A DNA stretch of 64,000 nt from Streptomyces liliiviolaceus (GTDB taxonomy: Bacteria > Actinomycetota > Actinomycetes > Streptomycetales > Streptomycetaceae), in assembly GCF_018070025.1 (NCBI RefSeq), contig NZ_JAGPYQ010000001.1:124001-188000 (forward strand), in the 5' to 3' direction. Below the pieces are notes generated by a model. The model was not told the DNA's origin and searched no databases. It was given only the letters and a program-made list of their open reading frames with translations. Numbering within the stretch: position 1 is the stretch's first letter; every line of letters starts with the position of its first letter. Below are positions 55,259-64,000 of this stretch, piece after piece. A program made the position numbers and the translations under genes.

Positions 55259-57672
55259 GCGCCCGCCCGTCGACCACCGCCGCCCCGCCCGAGGCTCCCG
55301 CGGAACTGCCCTCCTGGGACGACCCGCGCCACCGGACCCCCGTGCTGCGGCAGTGGTCCAGGGACCTCGCCATGGGGATCAAGTTCGCGTTCACGGGCGG
55401 CCGCGAGGGCTGGGTACGGGTCCTGCTCACCGGTGTCGGGGTGGGGCTCGGCGTGGCGCTACTGCTGCTCACCACCGCCATCCCGAGCGCGCTGCAGGCA
55501 CGGTCCGACCGCGAGTACGCGCGGATGGACCTGGCGATGAACGGCGTCGAACCGGCCAGGTCCGACAACACGGTGCTCGTCGCGAACGTCGACACCGAGT
55601 TCCGCGGCCTGGACGTCCGGGGCCGCCAGCTGGAGCCGGAGGGCCTGCGGGCGCCACTGCCGCCGGGCATCAAGAAGTTCCCGGCGCCGGGCGAGATGGT
55701 CGTGTCCCCCGCGCTGAAGGAACTGCTGGACTCCAAGGACGCGAAGCTGCTGCACGACCGGCTGCCGTACCGCGTCACGGGAACCATCGGTGAGAGCGGC
55801 CTGATCGGCTCGGCCGAACTCGCCTACTACACGGGCGGCCAGAACCTGGCGAAGTTCGACGAGGGCTCCCGCATCGTGCGCCTCGACACCTTCGGCGCGA
55901 GGAAGGGGCCCGCGGAGGAGATGGACCCGGTCCTCCTCCTGCTCGTCCTCACGGTCTTCGTGGTGCTGCTGATGCCGGTCGGCGTCTTCATCGCCGCGGC
56001 CGTACGCTTCGGCGGCGAGCGGCGCGACCGCAGACTCGCCGCGTTGCGGCTGGTCGGCGCCGACGGCCGGATGACCCGCCGGATCGCCGCGGGCGAGGCG
56101 CTCGCCGGGGCCTTCCTCGGGCTGGCCTTCGGTGTCGGCTTCTTCCTGATCGGCCGCCAGATCGCCGGCTCGCTGGAGCTCTTCGGGATCAGCGTCTTCC
56201 CGAGCTACCTCAACCCGACGCCCGTACTCGCCGTCCTGATCGCCGTCGCGGTCCCGGCCGCCGCGGTGGCGGTGACCCTCCTCGCCCTGCGCGGCGTGGT
56301 CATCGAGCCGCTCGGCGTGGTGCGTACGGCCAGGCCCGCGCGGCGCCGGCTGTGGTGGCGGCTGCTGCTGCCGCTGGGCGGCCTCGGCCTGCTCAGCCCG
56401 ATGATCGGCAAGGGCAACGACAACGGCGACTTCAACGAGTACATGGTGACCGGCGGTGTCGTCCTGCTCCTCGTCGGCATCACCGCGCTGCTGCCGTGGG
56501 TCGTGGAGTCCGTGGTGGCCCGGCTGAACTCGGGCTCGGTCTCCTGGCAGCTGGCCGTCCGCAGGCTGCAGTTGAGCAGTGGCACCGCGGCCCGCATGGT
56601 CAACGGCATCGCGGTGGCGGTGGCCGGCGCGATCGCCCTGCAGATGCTGTTCTCCGGTGTCCAGAGCGACTACACGAAGTCCACGGGCGAGGACCTCTCG
56701 CGCGCCCAGATGCAGGTCTCCGTACCGAAGTCCGTCTCCCTCGCGGACGCCCGGACCGAACTCGCGGACACCCGCGGGGTGCGCGGCGCCGTCGCGCTGT
56801 CCGACCTCTCGCTGAGCGAGCGGGCGAAGAACCCCGACACGTCCTCGGGGATCACGGTCGGCGACTGCGCCGCGCTGCGCGAGGTGGCGAAGCTGTCCTC
56901 GTGCCGCGAGGGCGATGTGTTCGCCGTGCAGGGCGCCGAGTACGACTCGGAGACCGCGAAGTTCGCGAAGCCCGGCCGCGAGCTCGTCATCGACCCCACC
57001 TACGACGACGTCGTCAAGGGCGCGGAGGTGGCCTGGACCGTGCCGCGCGACATCAAGAAGGCCGATCCGCGCAAGGACCCGACGGGCTGGGAGCGGGGCG
57101 GTTTCCTGTTCACCACGAGCGCGCTGCCCGCCGCGGCGGTTCCCGCGAGCAGCGGCGTGATCTACCTCAAGCTCGACGGGACGGTCCCGGACGGCCAGGA
57201 GCTCGTACGCAACACCGCGGCGGAGATCAATCCGCTCACGGAGCCCATGACGTTCACGGGCAGTGAGCGCTCGGAGCGTTTCGACTCCATCCGCACCGGG
57301 CTGTTCGTCGGCGCGGCCTGTGTCCTCGCGCTGATCGGGGCGAGCCTGCTGGTCTCCCAGCTGGAGCAGCTGCGCGAGCGCAAGAAGCTGCTCTCGGCGC
57401 TGGTCGCGTTCGGCACGCGGCGCCGTACGCTGAGCCTGTCGGTCCTGTGGCAGACCGCGATCCCGGTCGCGCTGGGCCTGGTCCTCGCCTCGGTGGTGGG
57501 CCTCACCCTGGGCGCGGTCCTCCTGAAGATGACGGCCACGAGGGTGACGGTGGACTGGCTGAGCGTCCTGGCCATGACGGGCATCGGAGCGGCGGTGGTC
57601 GTGGCGGTGACGGCCCTGAGCGTCCCACCGCTCCTACGCCTGATGCGCCCGGACGGCTTGCGCACGGAGTAG
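55255..57672 (+). CDS. FtsX-like ABC transporter permease
   Basis: Membrane protein of 805 aa with about ten helices: one near 55-75, a FtsX bundle near 225-345, two at 365-415, one at 450-470, and a final FtsX bundle at 690-800. Two large extracytoplasmic domains lie between (about 80-220 and 475-680). This duplicated layout is typical of BceB/MacB-like exporters in actinobacteria. It forms the complex with the preceding ATPase and is under PadR control. Substrate unknown. The ATG start overlaps the ATPase stop. Confidence 0.93.
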   Translation: MSARPSTTAAPPEAPAELPSWDDPRHRTPVLRQWSRDLAMGIKFAFTGGREGWVRVLLTGVGVGLGVALLLLTTAIPSALQARSDREYARMDLAMNGVEPARSDNTVLVANVDTEFRGLDVRGRQLEPEGLRAPLPPGIKKFPAPGEMVVSPALKELLDSKDAKLLHDRLPYRVTGTIGESGLIGSAELAYYTGGQNLAKFDEGSRIVRLDTFGARKGPAEEMDPVLLLLVLTVFVVLLMPVGVFIAAAVRFGGERRDRRLAALRLVGADGRMTRRIAAGEALAGAFLGLAFGVGFFLIGRQIAGSLELFGISVFPSYLNPTPVLAVLIAVAVPAAAVAVTLLALRGVVIEPLGVVRTARPARRRLWWRLLLPLGGLGLLSPMIGKGNDNGDFNEYMVTGGVVLLLVGITALLPWVVESVVARLNSGSVSWQLAVRRLQLSSGTAARMVNGIAVAVAGAIALQMLFSGVQSDYTKSTGEDLSRAQMQVSVPKSVSLADARTELADTRGVRGAVALSDLSLSERAKNPDTSSGITVGDCAALREVAKLSSCREGDVFAVQGAEYDSETAKFAKPGRELVIDPTYDDVVKGAEVAWTVPRDIKKADPRKDPTGWERGGFLFTTSALPAAAVPASSGVIYLKLDGTVPDGQELVRNTAAEINPLTEPMTFTGSERSERFDSIRTGLFVGAACVLALIGASLLVSQLEQLRERKKLLSALVAFGTRRRTLSLSVLWQTAIPVALGLVLASVVGLTLGAVLLKMTATRVTVDWLSVLAMTGIGAAVVVAVTALSVPPLLRLMRPDGLRTE

Positions 57673-57699
57673 CCCCCCAAGGGGGTCCGTCATCGCCCG

Positions 57700-57765
57700 C
57701 CTGTCGCGCCGTTCCCCGCGCCCCTTAAAGATTGCGCAGTTCCCCGCGCCCCTCAAGGTGGCCGC
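57700..57765. repeat. Two family B core repeats
   Basis: cgcgccgttccccgcgcccc and gcgcagttccccgcgcccct, about 31 bp apart, between the convergent ABC and oxyR genes. Confidence 0.85.
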
Positions 57766-57784
57766 GCCGTTGCCGGTGCGGGTG

Positions 57785-58720
57785 TCACAACACCCGTACC
57801 GGCAACGGCTTCAGCTCTTCCCGGAGCGCCGAAGCCAGCTCCCCGTACTCCCCCGCCCGAGCCGCCCCACCCCGCATCGCGAGCGCGATCCGCCGAGTGG
57901 GGGCGGGCTCCGCGAAGAACCCCGTGAGCAGCTGACTGCTCCGAGCCGTCTCGACCCTGACGGCCGTACGCGGCAACAGCGTCACCCCCAACCCGCCCGC
58001 GACCAGTTGCACCAACGTGGAGAGCCCCGCCGCGGTCGTGGTGACCGGCGCGTCCGCCCGCCCGGCCTCCCGGCAGATGTCGAGCGCCTGGTCCCGCAGA
58101 CAGTGCCCCTCGTCCAGCAGCAGCAGATTCAGCTCGCGCAGCGCCTCACGCGCGATGCCCTCCCTGCCGCCCAGCCGGTGGCCCAACGGCGTGACCAGCA
58201 CGAAGTCCTCGTCGAACAGCGGCAGTTCGACGACCCCGGGCACTCCGAGGGGCACCGCGAGCAGCAGCAGATCGAGTCGGCCCGTGGTGAGCCCCGCCAG
58301 CAGGTTCGACGTCTGCTCCTCGTGGACCTGGAGGTCGAGCGCCGGATAGCGGTCGTGGACGAGCCGCAGGACGGTCGGCAGGAGATACGGCGCCACCGTC
58401 GGGATCACCCCGAGCCGCAGCACCCCGGTGAACGGCGCCCGCACCGCCTCGGCCTCCTCCATCAGCGCGCCCACCTCGTCGAGCACCGCCCTGGCCCGTA
58501 CGGCCAGCCGCTCGCCCGCCGGTGACAGGAGCACCTTGCGGGTCGTACGCTCCAGCAGCGTCACGCCGAGGGTCTCCTCCAGTGCCGAGACCGCGCCGGA
58601 CAGCGCGGGCTGGCTCATGCCGAGGGCGGCGGCCGCGTCCCTGAAGTGCAGATGCTCGGCCACCGCGGCGAAGGCGCGCAGCTGCGGGAGGCTGGGCTGC
58701 CTCTTCCTGACGGGGGGCAC
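57785..58720 (-). CDS. oxyR: LysR-type peroxide sensor OxyR
   Basis: Protein of 311 aa. The LysR HTH (LPQLRAFAAVAEHLHFRDAAAALGMSQPALSGAVSALEETLG) is followed by the effector domain with redox cysteines C207 and C216 in GHCLRDQALDIC, spaced nine apart as in E. coli C199/C208. Peroxide forms the disulfide and the protein activates ahpCD. The GTG at 58720 is preferred because AAAGGA lies 8 nt upstream; the GTG at 58726 is too close to it. It is divergent from ahpC, with an OxyR-type site between. Confidence 0.95.
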   Translation of the reverse strand: MPPVRKRQPSLPQLRAFAAVAEHLHFRDAAAALGMSQPALSGAVSALEETLGVTLLERTTRKVLLSPAGERLAVRARAVLDEVGALMEEAEAVRAPFTGVLRLGVIPTVAPYLLPTVLRLVHDRYPALDLQVHEEQTSNLLAGLTTGRLDLLLLAVPLGVPGVVELPLFDEDFVLVTPLGHRLGGREGIAREALRELNLLLLDEGHCLRDQALDICREAGRADAPVTTTAAGLSTLVQLVAGGLGVTLLPRTAVRVETARSSQLLTGFFAEPAPTRRIALAMRGGAARAGEYGELASALREELKPLPVRVL

Positions 58721-58762
58721 GGTCACGGTCCTTTCGCTTCGCTCTCCGCGCTCACATGCACT

Positions 58763-58800
58763 GATAGCTGTTTTCGATCAACACGACCGAGTGTAGCTAT
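58763..58800. promoter_or_regulatory. Probable OxyR binding region
   Basis: The oxyR-ahpC gap is A/T-rich and contains ATAGCT (58764-58769) and AGCTAT (58795-58800) as inverted half-sites, compatible with the spaced ATAG half-sites of OxyR operators. Confidence 0.6.
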
Positions 58801-58894
58801 TTCCCTAATCAATGCACTCTGTGCCACGATCATGGACGTCCAACCCATGGGAAAACCCCTCAAATTGGGGTTTTCTTCGCTGCAAGGAGAGCCC

Positions 58895-59449
58895 GTGCTC
58901 ACTGTCGGTGACAAGTTCCCCGAGTTCGATCTGACCGCCTGTGTCTCGCTGGAGAAGGGCGAGGAGTTCGAGCAGATCAACCACAAGACGTACGAAGGTC
59001 AGTGGAAGATCGTCTTCGCGTGGCCCAAGGACTTCACCTTCGTGTGCCCGACCGAGATCGCCGCCTTCGGGAAGCTGAACGACGAGTTCGCCGACCGTGA
59101 CGCGCAGGTGCTCGGCTTCTCCGGCGACTCCGAGTTCGTGCACCACGCCTGGCGCAAGGACCACCCGGACCTGACCGACCTGCCGTTCCCGATGATGGCC
59201 GACTCGAAGCACGAGCTGATGCGGGACCTCGGCATCGAGGGCGAGGACGGCTTCGCCAAGCGCGCCGTCTTCGTCGTCGACCAGAACAACGAGATCCAGT
59301 TCTCCATGGTGACCGCCGGCTCCGTCGGCCGTAACCCCAAGGAGGTCCTGCGGGTCCTGGACGCACTCCAGACGGACGAGCTGTGCCCCTGCAACTGGAC
59401 CAAGGGCGAGACCACGCTCGACCCGGTCAAGCTCCTGGCCGGTGAGTGA
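58895..59449 (+). CDS. ahpC: Alkyl hydroperoxide reductase AhpC (2-Cys peroxiredoxin)
   Basis: Protein of 184 aa. Peroxidatic C51 is in FTFVCPTE; the resolving cysteine region is CPCNW (C164, C166). It reduces hydrogen and organic peroxides with electrons delivered through AhpD. GTG at 58895 with AAGGAG 5 nt upstream; a longer open frame upstream has no homology. The gene is 3 nt from ahpD and controlled by OxyR. Confidence 0.97.
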   Translation: MLTVGDKFPEFDLTACVSLEKGEEFEQINHKTYEGQWKIVFAWPKDFTFVCPTEIAAFGKLNDEFADRDAQVLGFSGDSEFVHHAWRKDHPDLTDLPFPMMADSKHELMRDLGIEGEDGFAKRAVFVVDQNNEIQFSMVTAGSVGRNPKEVLRVLDALQTDELCPCNWTKGETTLDPVKLLAGE

Positions 59450-59452
59450 CCC

Positions 59453-59986
59453 ATGTCCCTCGACGCGCTGAAGTCCGCGATTCCGGACTACGCCAAGGAC
59501 CTGCGGCTGAACCTCGGTTCCGTCATCGGCAACTCCGACCTTCCGCAGCAGCAGCTGTGGGGCACGGTGCTCGCCTGCGCCATCGCCTCGCGCTCGCCGC
59601 GCGTGCTGCGTGAGCTGGAGGAGGAGGCCAACGCGAAGCTCTCGCCCGAGGCGTACACCGCGGCGAAGTCCGCGGCGGCGGTCATGGCGATGAACAACGT
59701 CTTCTACCGCACGCGGCATCTGCTCTCCGATCCGGAGTACGGGACGCTGCGGGCGGGGCTGCGGATGAACGTCATCGGCAACCCGGGGGTGGAGAAGGTC
59801 GACTTCGAGCTGTGGTCGCTGGCCGTTTCCGCGATCAATGGGTGCGGGCAGTGTCTTGACTCGCACGAGCAGGTGCTCCGCCGGGCCGGTGTCGACCGGG
59901 AGACGATTCAGGAAGCGTTCAAGATCGCGGCGGTTGTGCAGGCGGTCGGGGTCACGCTGGACGCCGAGGCGGTCCTGGCGGAGTAG
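59453..59986 (+). CDS. ahpD: Alkylhydroperoxidase AhpD
   Basis: Protein of 177 aa of the AhpD/CMD family. The active site is C131-x-x-C134 with H138 ([11 protein letters not shown]). It reduces AhpC using lipoylated partners, as shown in Mycobacterium. Directly follows ahpC (3 nt). The last 250 nt use more G/T-ending codons than the start. Repeat A4 follows the stop. Confidence 0.97.
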   Translation: MSLDALKSAIPDYAKDLRLNLGSVIGNSDLPQQQLWGTVLACAIASRSPRVLRELEEEANAKLSPEAYTAAKSAAAVMAMNNVFYRTRHLLSDPEYGTLRAGLRMNVIGNPGVEKVDFELWSLAVSAINGCGQCLDSHEQVLRRAGVDRETIQEAFKIAAVVQAVGVTLDAEAVLAE

Positions 59987-60005
59987 TTCCGCAGGGGTTT
60001 GCTCT

Positions 60006-60241
60006 CGCCCCCGCCGCCCCTACCCGTTCCCGTCCACGACTCGGGGGCGCTGCCCCCGAACCCCCGGTCCTCAAACGCCGGACGGGCTGAGATGTCGCGG
60101 ACGGCCGGAGATCTTCAGCACGCCCGCGAATCTTCCAGCCCGTCCGCGTATCTTTCAGCCCGTCCGGCGTTTGAGGACAAAGGGGGGCGAGGGGGCGCAC
60201 CCCCCATGCAGTGACGGGAAGGGTAGGGGCGGCGGGGGCGA
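60006..60241. repeat. Family A dispersed palindromic repeat (copy A4)
   Basis: About 236 bp between the convergent ahpD and AI-2E genes. It has three related cagcccgtcc-type segments in the centre and shares long blocks with A2, including gagatgtcgcggacggccgg and agatcttcagcacgcccgc. Confidence 0.93.
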
Positions 60242-60251
60242 GGAACCCGGG

Positions 60252-61580
60252 CTACGCCGGTGGGGGTGTGTCCTCCGGGGGCCGGGCCGCCGCCGTCGAC
60301 CCGTGCGGCCCCGGCGCATACCGCAGCGCCGCCTCACGCGAGTGGGACCGCAGGTACCCCACCACCGTGTTGGTGACGGCGACGAGCGGCACGGCGACCA
60401 CCGCGCCACCGATCCCCGCCACCATCCCCCCCGCCGCCACGGACAGCACGACGGCCAGCGGATGCACCCGCACCGCCCGCCCGAGGATGAACGGCTGCAG
60501 GATGTGGCCCTCGATCTGCTGGACGGCAAGGACGACGGCCAGGGTCATGACCGCCGTGAAGACGCCCTGCGTCACGAGGGCGACGACGACCGCCAGCGCC
60601 CCGGAGATGACGGCGCCGACGAGCGGGATGAACGCGCCGAGGAAGATGAAGACGGCGAGCGGAACGGCCATCGGGACGTCGAGGAAGAAGATGCCGAGCC
60701 CGATGAAGATGGCGTCGATCAGAGCCACTATCACCGTGCCGCGGACGTACGCGGTGAGCGTGCGCCAGGCCCGCGGCCCCGCTCCGGCGACCCCCGGGCG
60801 CGCCGCGGCCGGGACGAGCTTGAGCGTCCACTCCCAGATGCGCTTGCCGTCGTAGAGCAGGAAGAGCGTGGAGAACATCGTCAGCAGGATGCCGGTGAGC
60901 GCCTCGACGATGACGGTGACGCCTTCGAGCCCAGCGGAGGTGATCTCCTCGGTGTTCGCCCCGACCGCCTCGCGCAGGCTCTTGGCGATGTCCTTGATCT
61001 GGTCCTCGGTGACATGGAACGGGCTGTTGAGCAGCCAGCGCTGCAGCTCGTCGATGCCGTCCTGGATCTGGTCGGCGAGGTTGTTGATGTTCTCCATGAC
61101 CTGCCAGACCACGAACCATCCGACGAGCCCCATGATGACGAAGCCGAGGATCGCGGTGAGCGCGGTGGCGAGGCCGCGCGGAAAACCGTATCTGCGCAGC
61201 CGGGCGACCGTGGGCTGCAGCAGGGCGGTGATGAGCAGCGCGGAGACGAAGGCCAGGACGACCAGTTGGACGGCGCTGATGACGCGCATCAGCACCCAGA
61301 CGGTGCCCGCGAGGACGAGCAGCCGCCAGCCGGCCTCGGCGGCGACCCGCATCCCCCACGGGACGGCGGTGGCGGGATCGGGGCGGACGCGGACGACCGG
61401 GCCGTCGGGGGGCGACCCCGGCAGGGACGCGGACGAGGAGTCCGTACCTGCTGCTTCGTCCTTGACGATCTCGTCGATCTCGTCGTCCTTCTCGGCTGCC
61501 GCGCGGCGCGCGTCCAGCCGTTCTCCCACTTCGGTGAGTCCGGCACCGATCCGGCCGAACCAACCTGGCACTCGCGACAT
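60252..61580 (-). CDS. AI-2E (PerM)-family membrane transporter
   Basis: Protein of 442 aa with about eight helices. An acidic cytoplasmic N-terminus of about 80 residues precedes the AI-2E_transport domain (LVVLAFVSALLITALLQPTVARLRRYG..., FLGAFIPLVGAVISGALAVVVAL, QQIEGHILQPFILGRAVRVHPLAVVL). Family members have been proposed to export AI-2 or act as Na+/H+ antiporters; the solute here is not known. ATG at 61580 with AGAGGA 6 nt upstream. It ends 10 nt from repeat A4. Confidence 0.9.
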   Translation of the reverse strand: MSRVPGWFGRIGAGLTEVGERLDARRAAAEKDDEIDEIVKDEAAGTDSSSASLPGSPPDGPVVRVRPDPATAVPWGMRVAAEAGWRLLVLAGTVWVLMRVISAVQLVVLAFVSALLITALLQPTVARLRRYGFPRGLATALTAILGFVIMGLVGWFVVWQVMENINNLADQIQDGIDELQRWLLNSPFHVTEDQIKDIAKSLREAVGANTEEITSAGLEGVTVIVEALTGILLTMFSTLFLLYDGKRIWEWTLKLVPAAARPGVAGAGPRAWRTLTAYVRGTVIVALIDAIFIGLGIFFLDVPMAVPLAVFIFLGAFIPLVGAVISGALAVVVALVTQGVFTAVMTLAVVLAVQQIEGHILQPFILGRAVRVHPLAVVLSVAAGGMVAGIGGAVVAVPLVAVTNTVVGYLRSHSREAALRYAPGPHGSTAAARPPEDTPPPA

Positions 61581-61661
61581 GAACCGTCCTCTTCCCCCGT
61601 TGCTCCCCACCACTCCTCCCTGGAGTCCCTGGAGACGTCGGCATCGACCGTACATGGCAGA

Positions 61662-61690
61662 AGCCCCTCACCGTAGGACGGTGAAGGGCT
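61662..61690 (-). terminator. Hairpin terminator after the transglycosylase gene
   Basis: AGCCCCTCACCGT (61662-61674) and ACGGTGAAGGGCT (61678-61690) pair with one mismatch around AGG. Confidence 0.75.
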
Positions 61691-61714
61691 CCGCGAGGTT
61701 GAGCCGACTGCGGC

Positions 61715-62413
61715 TCAGTAGTAGTTGTTGGCCTGCCAGAAGTTCCAGGCGGCGCACGGGCTGCCGTAGCGGCCGTCCATGTAGCTCAGGCCCCACTTGA
61801 TCTGCGTCGCCGGGTTGGTCGCCCAGTCGGCACCGGCCGAGGACATCTTCGAACCCGGCAGGGCCTGCATGAGGCCGTACGCGTCGGAGGTGGGGTTGTC
61901 AGCCTGGTAGTTCCAGCTGGACTCGTGGTCGACGATCCGGCTGAAGCACGCGAACTGGTCCGCGGGGACGAGCTGGCGGGCCATCTCCTGGACCTCGGCG
62001 GCGGTGTACGACGCCTTGACCGTGAAGCTGGCGGCGTCACGCGTGGCGGAACGGCTGGCGACCTTCTCGGCCTCCTTGCGCTCCTTCGCCTCTTTCTCGG
62101 CCTTCTCGGCGGCCTGCTGCTTGGCGACCGCGTCCTTGGCCGCCTGCTTGCGCGCGGCTGCTTCGGCGTCCTTCTTGGCTGTCGCGTCCGCCGCGATGGC
62201 CTGGGAGTCGGCCTGCTGAGTCAGAGAGGCGGTCTGCACCTGCGCTTGCGCGCCCGCGGGTATGTCCGCGAGGAGCGTCGCGCCGCTCGCCGTTGCCTCG
62301 GCGTCATCGCTCGCCGGTGCGGTGCTGCCCGAGGCAACACCCGTTACAGCGCCGACTGCGGTGACTGCGGTGGCCGAGGCCACTGCGAGCCCACGGACCG
62401 AAATCCGGCTCAC
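61715..62413 (-). CDS. Secreted lytic transglycosylase (SLT-like)
   Basis: Protein of 232 aa. A Sec signal peptide (RGLAVASATAVTAVGAVTGVAS) is followed by an Ala/Lys/Glu-rich coiled coil (about 65-125) and a C-terminal lysozyme-like domain with catalytic Glu in IVDHESSWNYQADN, GLMQALPGSKM and the closing WNFWQANNYY. It cleaves peptidoglycan glycan strands outside the cell. The GTG at 62413 has AAGGA 6 nt upstream; an ATG six codons earlier lacks one. A 430-nt gene-free leader lies upstream. Confidence 0.92.
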   Translation of the reverse strand: MSRISVRGLAVASATAVTAVGAVTGVASGSTAPASDDAEATASGATLLADIPAGAQAQVQTASLTQQADSQAIAADATAKKDAEAAARKQAAKDAVAKQQAAEKAEKEAKERKEAEKVASRSATRDAASFTVKASYTAAEVQEMARQLVPADQFACFSRIVDHESSWNYQADNPTSDAYGLMQALPGSKMSSAGADWATNPATQIKWGLSYMDGRYGSPCAAWNFWQANNYY

Positions 62414-62691
62414 ACGGTTTCCTTCCAGCATCGACCGCTACAGGTGACCCTCGCGGACGCAATCTTGCCCCTGGCACTGGCCTCCCAACTGCGGGGTCAC
62501 GGGAGGCACGGGCCCGGTGGGCAACTCCCTTGCGGGGAGCGCCGCTTGGTGCGCGGGCGGCATACGACGGCGTTATGGAGTTCTGAGGTTCTTGCTGTGC
62601 TGTGCCGCTGGGGGTACAGGTGTGTCGTATGCGGGGCCTGACAGGAGTGAGACTCTGCCGTACCCCGGCGCCGGGTGGCAATTCTGTGCTG

Positions 62692-62709
62692 GGTGTGAAA
62701 GCTCACACC
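62692..62709. promoter_or_regulatory. Inverted repeat resembling a CRP-type site with short spacing
   Basis: GGTGTGA (62692-62698) and TCACACC (62703-62709) around AAGC. The half-sites match CRP-like TGTGA/TCACA but the spacer is 4 nt, not 6. Confidence 0.45.
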
Positions 62710-62805
62710 TCGTTTGCCTCAGAAGTTTTCCGGAAACGAGCGCGCACGACGACGCCGCCCGGCTAGGATCTTCGCCTTTGCCGGACGGCGCCAACTACCG
62801 CGCAT

Positions 62806-62840
62806 CCCCCACCCGTCGGACAGACCGGGACGGGTGGGGG
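62806..62840 (-). terminator. Terminator of phoH
   Basis: 12-bp perfect arms CCCCCACCCGTC (62806-62817) and GACGGGTGGGGG (62829-62840), 10 nt past the phoH stop. Confidence 0.85.
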
Positions 62841-62849
62841 CAGCCGGGA

Positions 62850-64000
62850 TCAGATCTGTCCGTCCTCCAGCATTTCGGTCACAAGGGCGGCGATCTGGGA
62901 CCGCTCGGACCGGGTGAGGGTGACGTGCGCGAAGAGCGGATGCCCCTTCAGTTTCTCGACGACGGCCACCACTCCGTCGTACCGACCGACCCTGAGGTTG
63001 TCCCGCTGGGCCACGTCATGGGTCAGGATCACCCGTGAATTCGATCCGATTCGGGACAGAACGGTCAACAGGACGTTCCGTTCGAGGGATTGCGCCTCGT
63101 CCACGATCACGAACGCGTCGTGGAGCGAGCGGCCCCGGATGTGCGTGAGCGGCAGGACCTCCAGCATGCCGCGCGCGGTGATCTCCTCGATGACCTCGCG
63201 GCTGGTGACCGCGGAGAGGGTGTCGAAGACCGCCTGCGCCCAGGGGCCCATCTTCTCGGACTCGGAACCGGGCAGATAGCCCAGCTCCTGCCCGCCGACC
63301 GCGTACAGCGGCCGGAAGACCATCACCTTCTGGTGCTGGCGCCGTTCGAGCACGGCCTCCAGGCCCGCGCACAGGGCGAGCGCCGACTTTCCTGTGCCGG
63401 CCCGGCCGCCCATCGACACGATCCCGATGTCCGGGTCGAGGAGCAGATCCAGCGCGATGCGCTGCTCCGCGCTGCGGCCCTTGATGCCGAAGGCCTCCCT
63501 GTCCCCGCGTACGAGCCGGACGTTGCCCTCGGCCGTCACACGGCCCAGCGCCTTGCCGCGCTCGGACTGGATCATCAGACCCGTGTGGACGGGGAAGTCG
63601 GACGCCTCGGGGACGTACAGGCTCTCCTGGTCGAAGAGGAGGTCCACCTGCTCGCCCGAGAGCGTCAGTTCGGACATTCCGGTCCAGCCGGAGGAGCCTG
63701 TGATGGCGAGTTCCGCCCGGTACTCCTCGGCGAGGAGCCCGACCGAGGAGGCCTTGATCCGCAGCGGGAGGTCCTTCGACACGACCGTGACGTCGAAACC
63801 CTCCGCCTGCAGATTGCGGGCGACCGCGAGGATGCGGGAGTCGTTGTCCCCCAGGCGGTAGCCGCTCGGCAGCACGCTGGGGTCCGAGTGATTGAGCTCG
63901 ACACGGACCGTCCCGCCCAACTCCCCCGTGGGGATGGGGGCGTCGAGACGGCCATATTTCACCCGGAACTCGTCGAGCAGACGCAGGGCCTGCCGGGCGA
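62850..64000 (-). CDS. phoH: PhoH-family ATPase with N-terminal PIN-like region, 5' end off the window
   Basis: At least 383 residues; the frame stays open to the right edge ([12 protein letters not shown] precedes the GTG at 63962), so the start lies outside. The visible N-terminal part ([30 protein letters not shown]) is the end of a PIN domain; the PhoH P-loop domain has Walker [10 protein letters not shown] and Walker B-like VIVDEAQSL. PhoH2-type PIN-PhoH proteins are RNA helicase/ribonucleases in mycobacteria. A perfect hairpin follows. Confidence 0.93.
   Translation of the reverse strand, partial: ARQALRLLDEFRVKYGRLDAPIPTGELGGTVRVELNHSDPSVLPSGYRLGDNDSRILAVARNLQAEGFDVTVVSKDLPLRIKASSVGLLAEEYRAELAITGSSGWTGMSELTLSGEQVDLLFDQESLYVPEASDFPVHTGLMIQSERGKALGRVTAEGNVRLVRGDREAFGIKGRSAEQRIALDLLLDPDIGIVSMGGRAGTGKSALALCAGLEAVLERRQHQKVMVFRPLYAVGGQELGYLPGSESEKMGPWAQAVFDTLSAVTSREVIEEITARGMLEVLPLTHIRGRSLHDAFVIVDEAQSLERNVLLTVLSRIGSNSRVILTHDVAQRDNLRVGRYDGVVAVVEKLKGHPLFAHVTLTRSERSQIAALVTEMLEDGQI

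Larger units (their letters stand above)
62414..62849. other. 436-bp gene-free region upstream of the transglycosylase
   Basis: It holds the phoH terminator (62806-62840), an inverted repeat (62692-62709) and, closer to the gene, a transcript-strand hairpin of the form GGCgCTCCC-cgcaa-GGGAGttGCC near 62518-62542. Similar genes are often preceded by a c-di-AMP riboswitch, but I could not match its conserved sequences here. Confidence 0.5.

Overview
This is high-GC actinobacterial DNA, almost certainly a Streptomyces chromosome core region. The evidence is strong G/C bias at third codon positions, many GTG starts, a WhiB-family regulator, two SpoIIE-type phosphatases, DUF402/DUF4245/DUF1707/DUF6542 proteins, leaderless-gene promoters, and gene order that matches from memory the S. 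coelicolor interval from about SCO5113 (bldKB) down to about SCO5028 (phoH), read in reverse. I see no integrase, transposase, CRISPR array, tRNA or rRNA. The window is ordinary core genome with small accessory insertions and an unusual density of dispersed non-coding repeats.

Layout. 1-6.8 kb: the start of an oligopeptide ABC importer operon (probably bldKA-bldKB, cut by the left edge), the ribosome-associated GTPase TypA, and an orphan peptide-binding lipoprotein. 7.1-11 kb: a three-subunit succinate dehydrogenase/fumarate reductase with a small coiled-coil protein in front. 11-14.4 kb: a PAS-PAS-GAF-SpoIIE-HATPase phosphatase and a stand-alone HATPase. 14.5-19.3 kb: Nudix hydrolase, SPOR-like small protein, GntR regulator, DUF4190 membrane protein, and a threonine-synthase-like PLP enzyme. 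19.3-24.6 kb: SNF2 helicase, a large XRE regulator with a TTA codon, and a rhomboid protease. 24.8-28.5 kb: CPBP protease, histidine kinase and response regulator translationally coupled, facing a second CPBP protease. 28.7-30.2 kb: SDR dehydrogenase divergent from its probable TetR repressor. 30.2-37.2 kb: ychF, DUF6542, ppgK, ispH, APC permease, xseA, xseB. 37.4-41.3 kb: nitroreductase, DUF4245, glpX, a WhiB-like protein, DUF1707. 41.4-48 kb: class I and class II fumarases, DUF402, and a GAF-SpoIIE-HATPase phosphatase. 48.2-53.6 kb: catalase, bifunctional penicillin-binding protein, and an SPFH protein coupled to a ribbon-helix-helix protein. 54-57.7 kb: PadR-ABC-FtsX operon with a 43-bp operator. 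57.8-60 kb: oxyR divergent from ahpCD. 60.2-64 kb: AI-2E permease, transglycosylase, and phoH (cut by the right edge).

Themes. Central metabolism (SDH, two fumarases, GlpX, polyphosphate glucokinase) and peroxide defence (KatA, OxyR, AhpCD) sit beside developmental and signalling genes (BldK, Wbl, SpoIIE phosphatases, GntR/TetR/PadR/XRE regulators). Two families of palindromic intergenic repeats punctuate the window. Family A (about 160-250 bp, core with 'cctcaaacgccggacgggct' and its inverse) has four full copies. Family B (arms related to 'cgcgcagttccccgcgccc') occurs at about eight sites, including a perfect 70-bp element present twice in opposite orientation. They probably act as terminators, and one supplies the C-terminal codons of the Nudix gene. 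About ten genes show a -10 hexamer placed 6-7 nt before the start codon, which predicts leaderless mRNAs.
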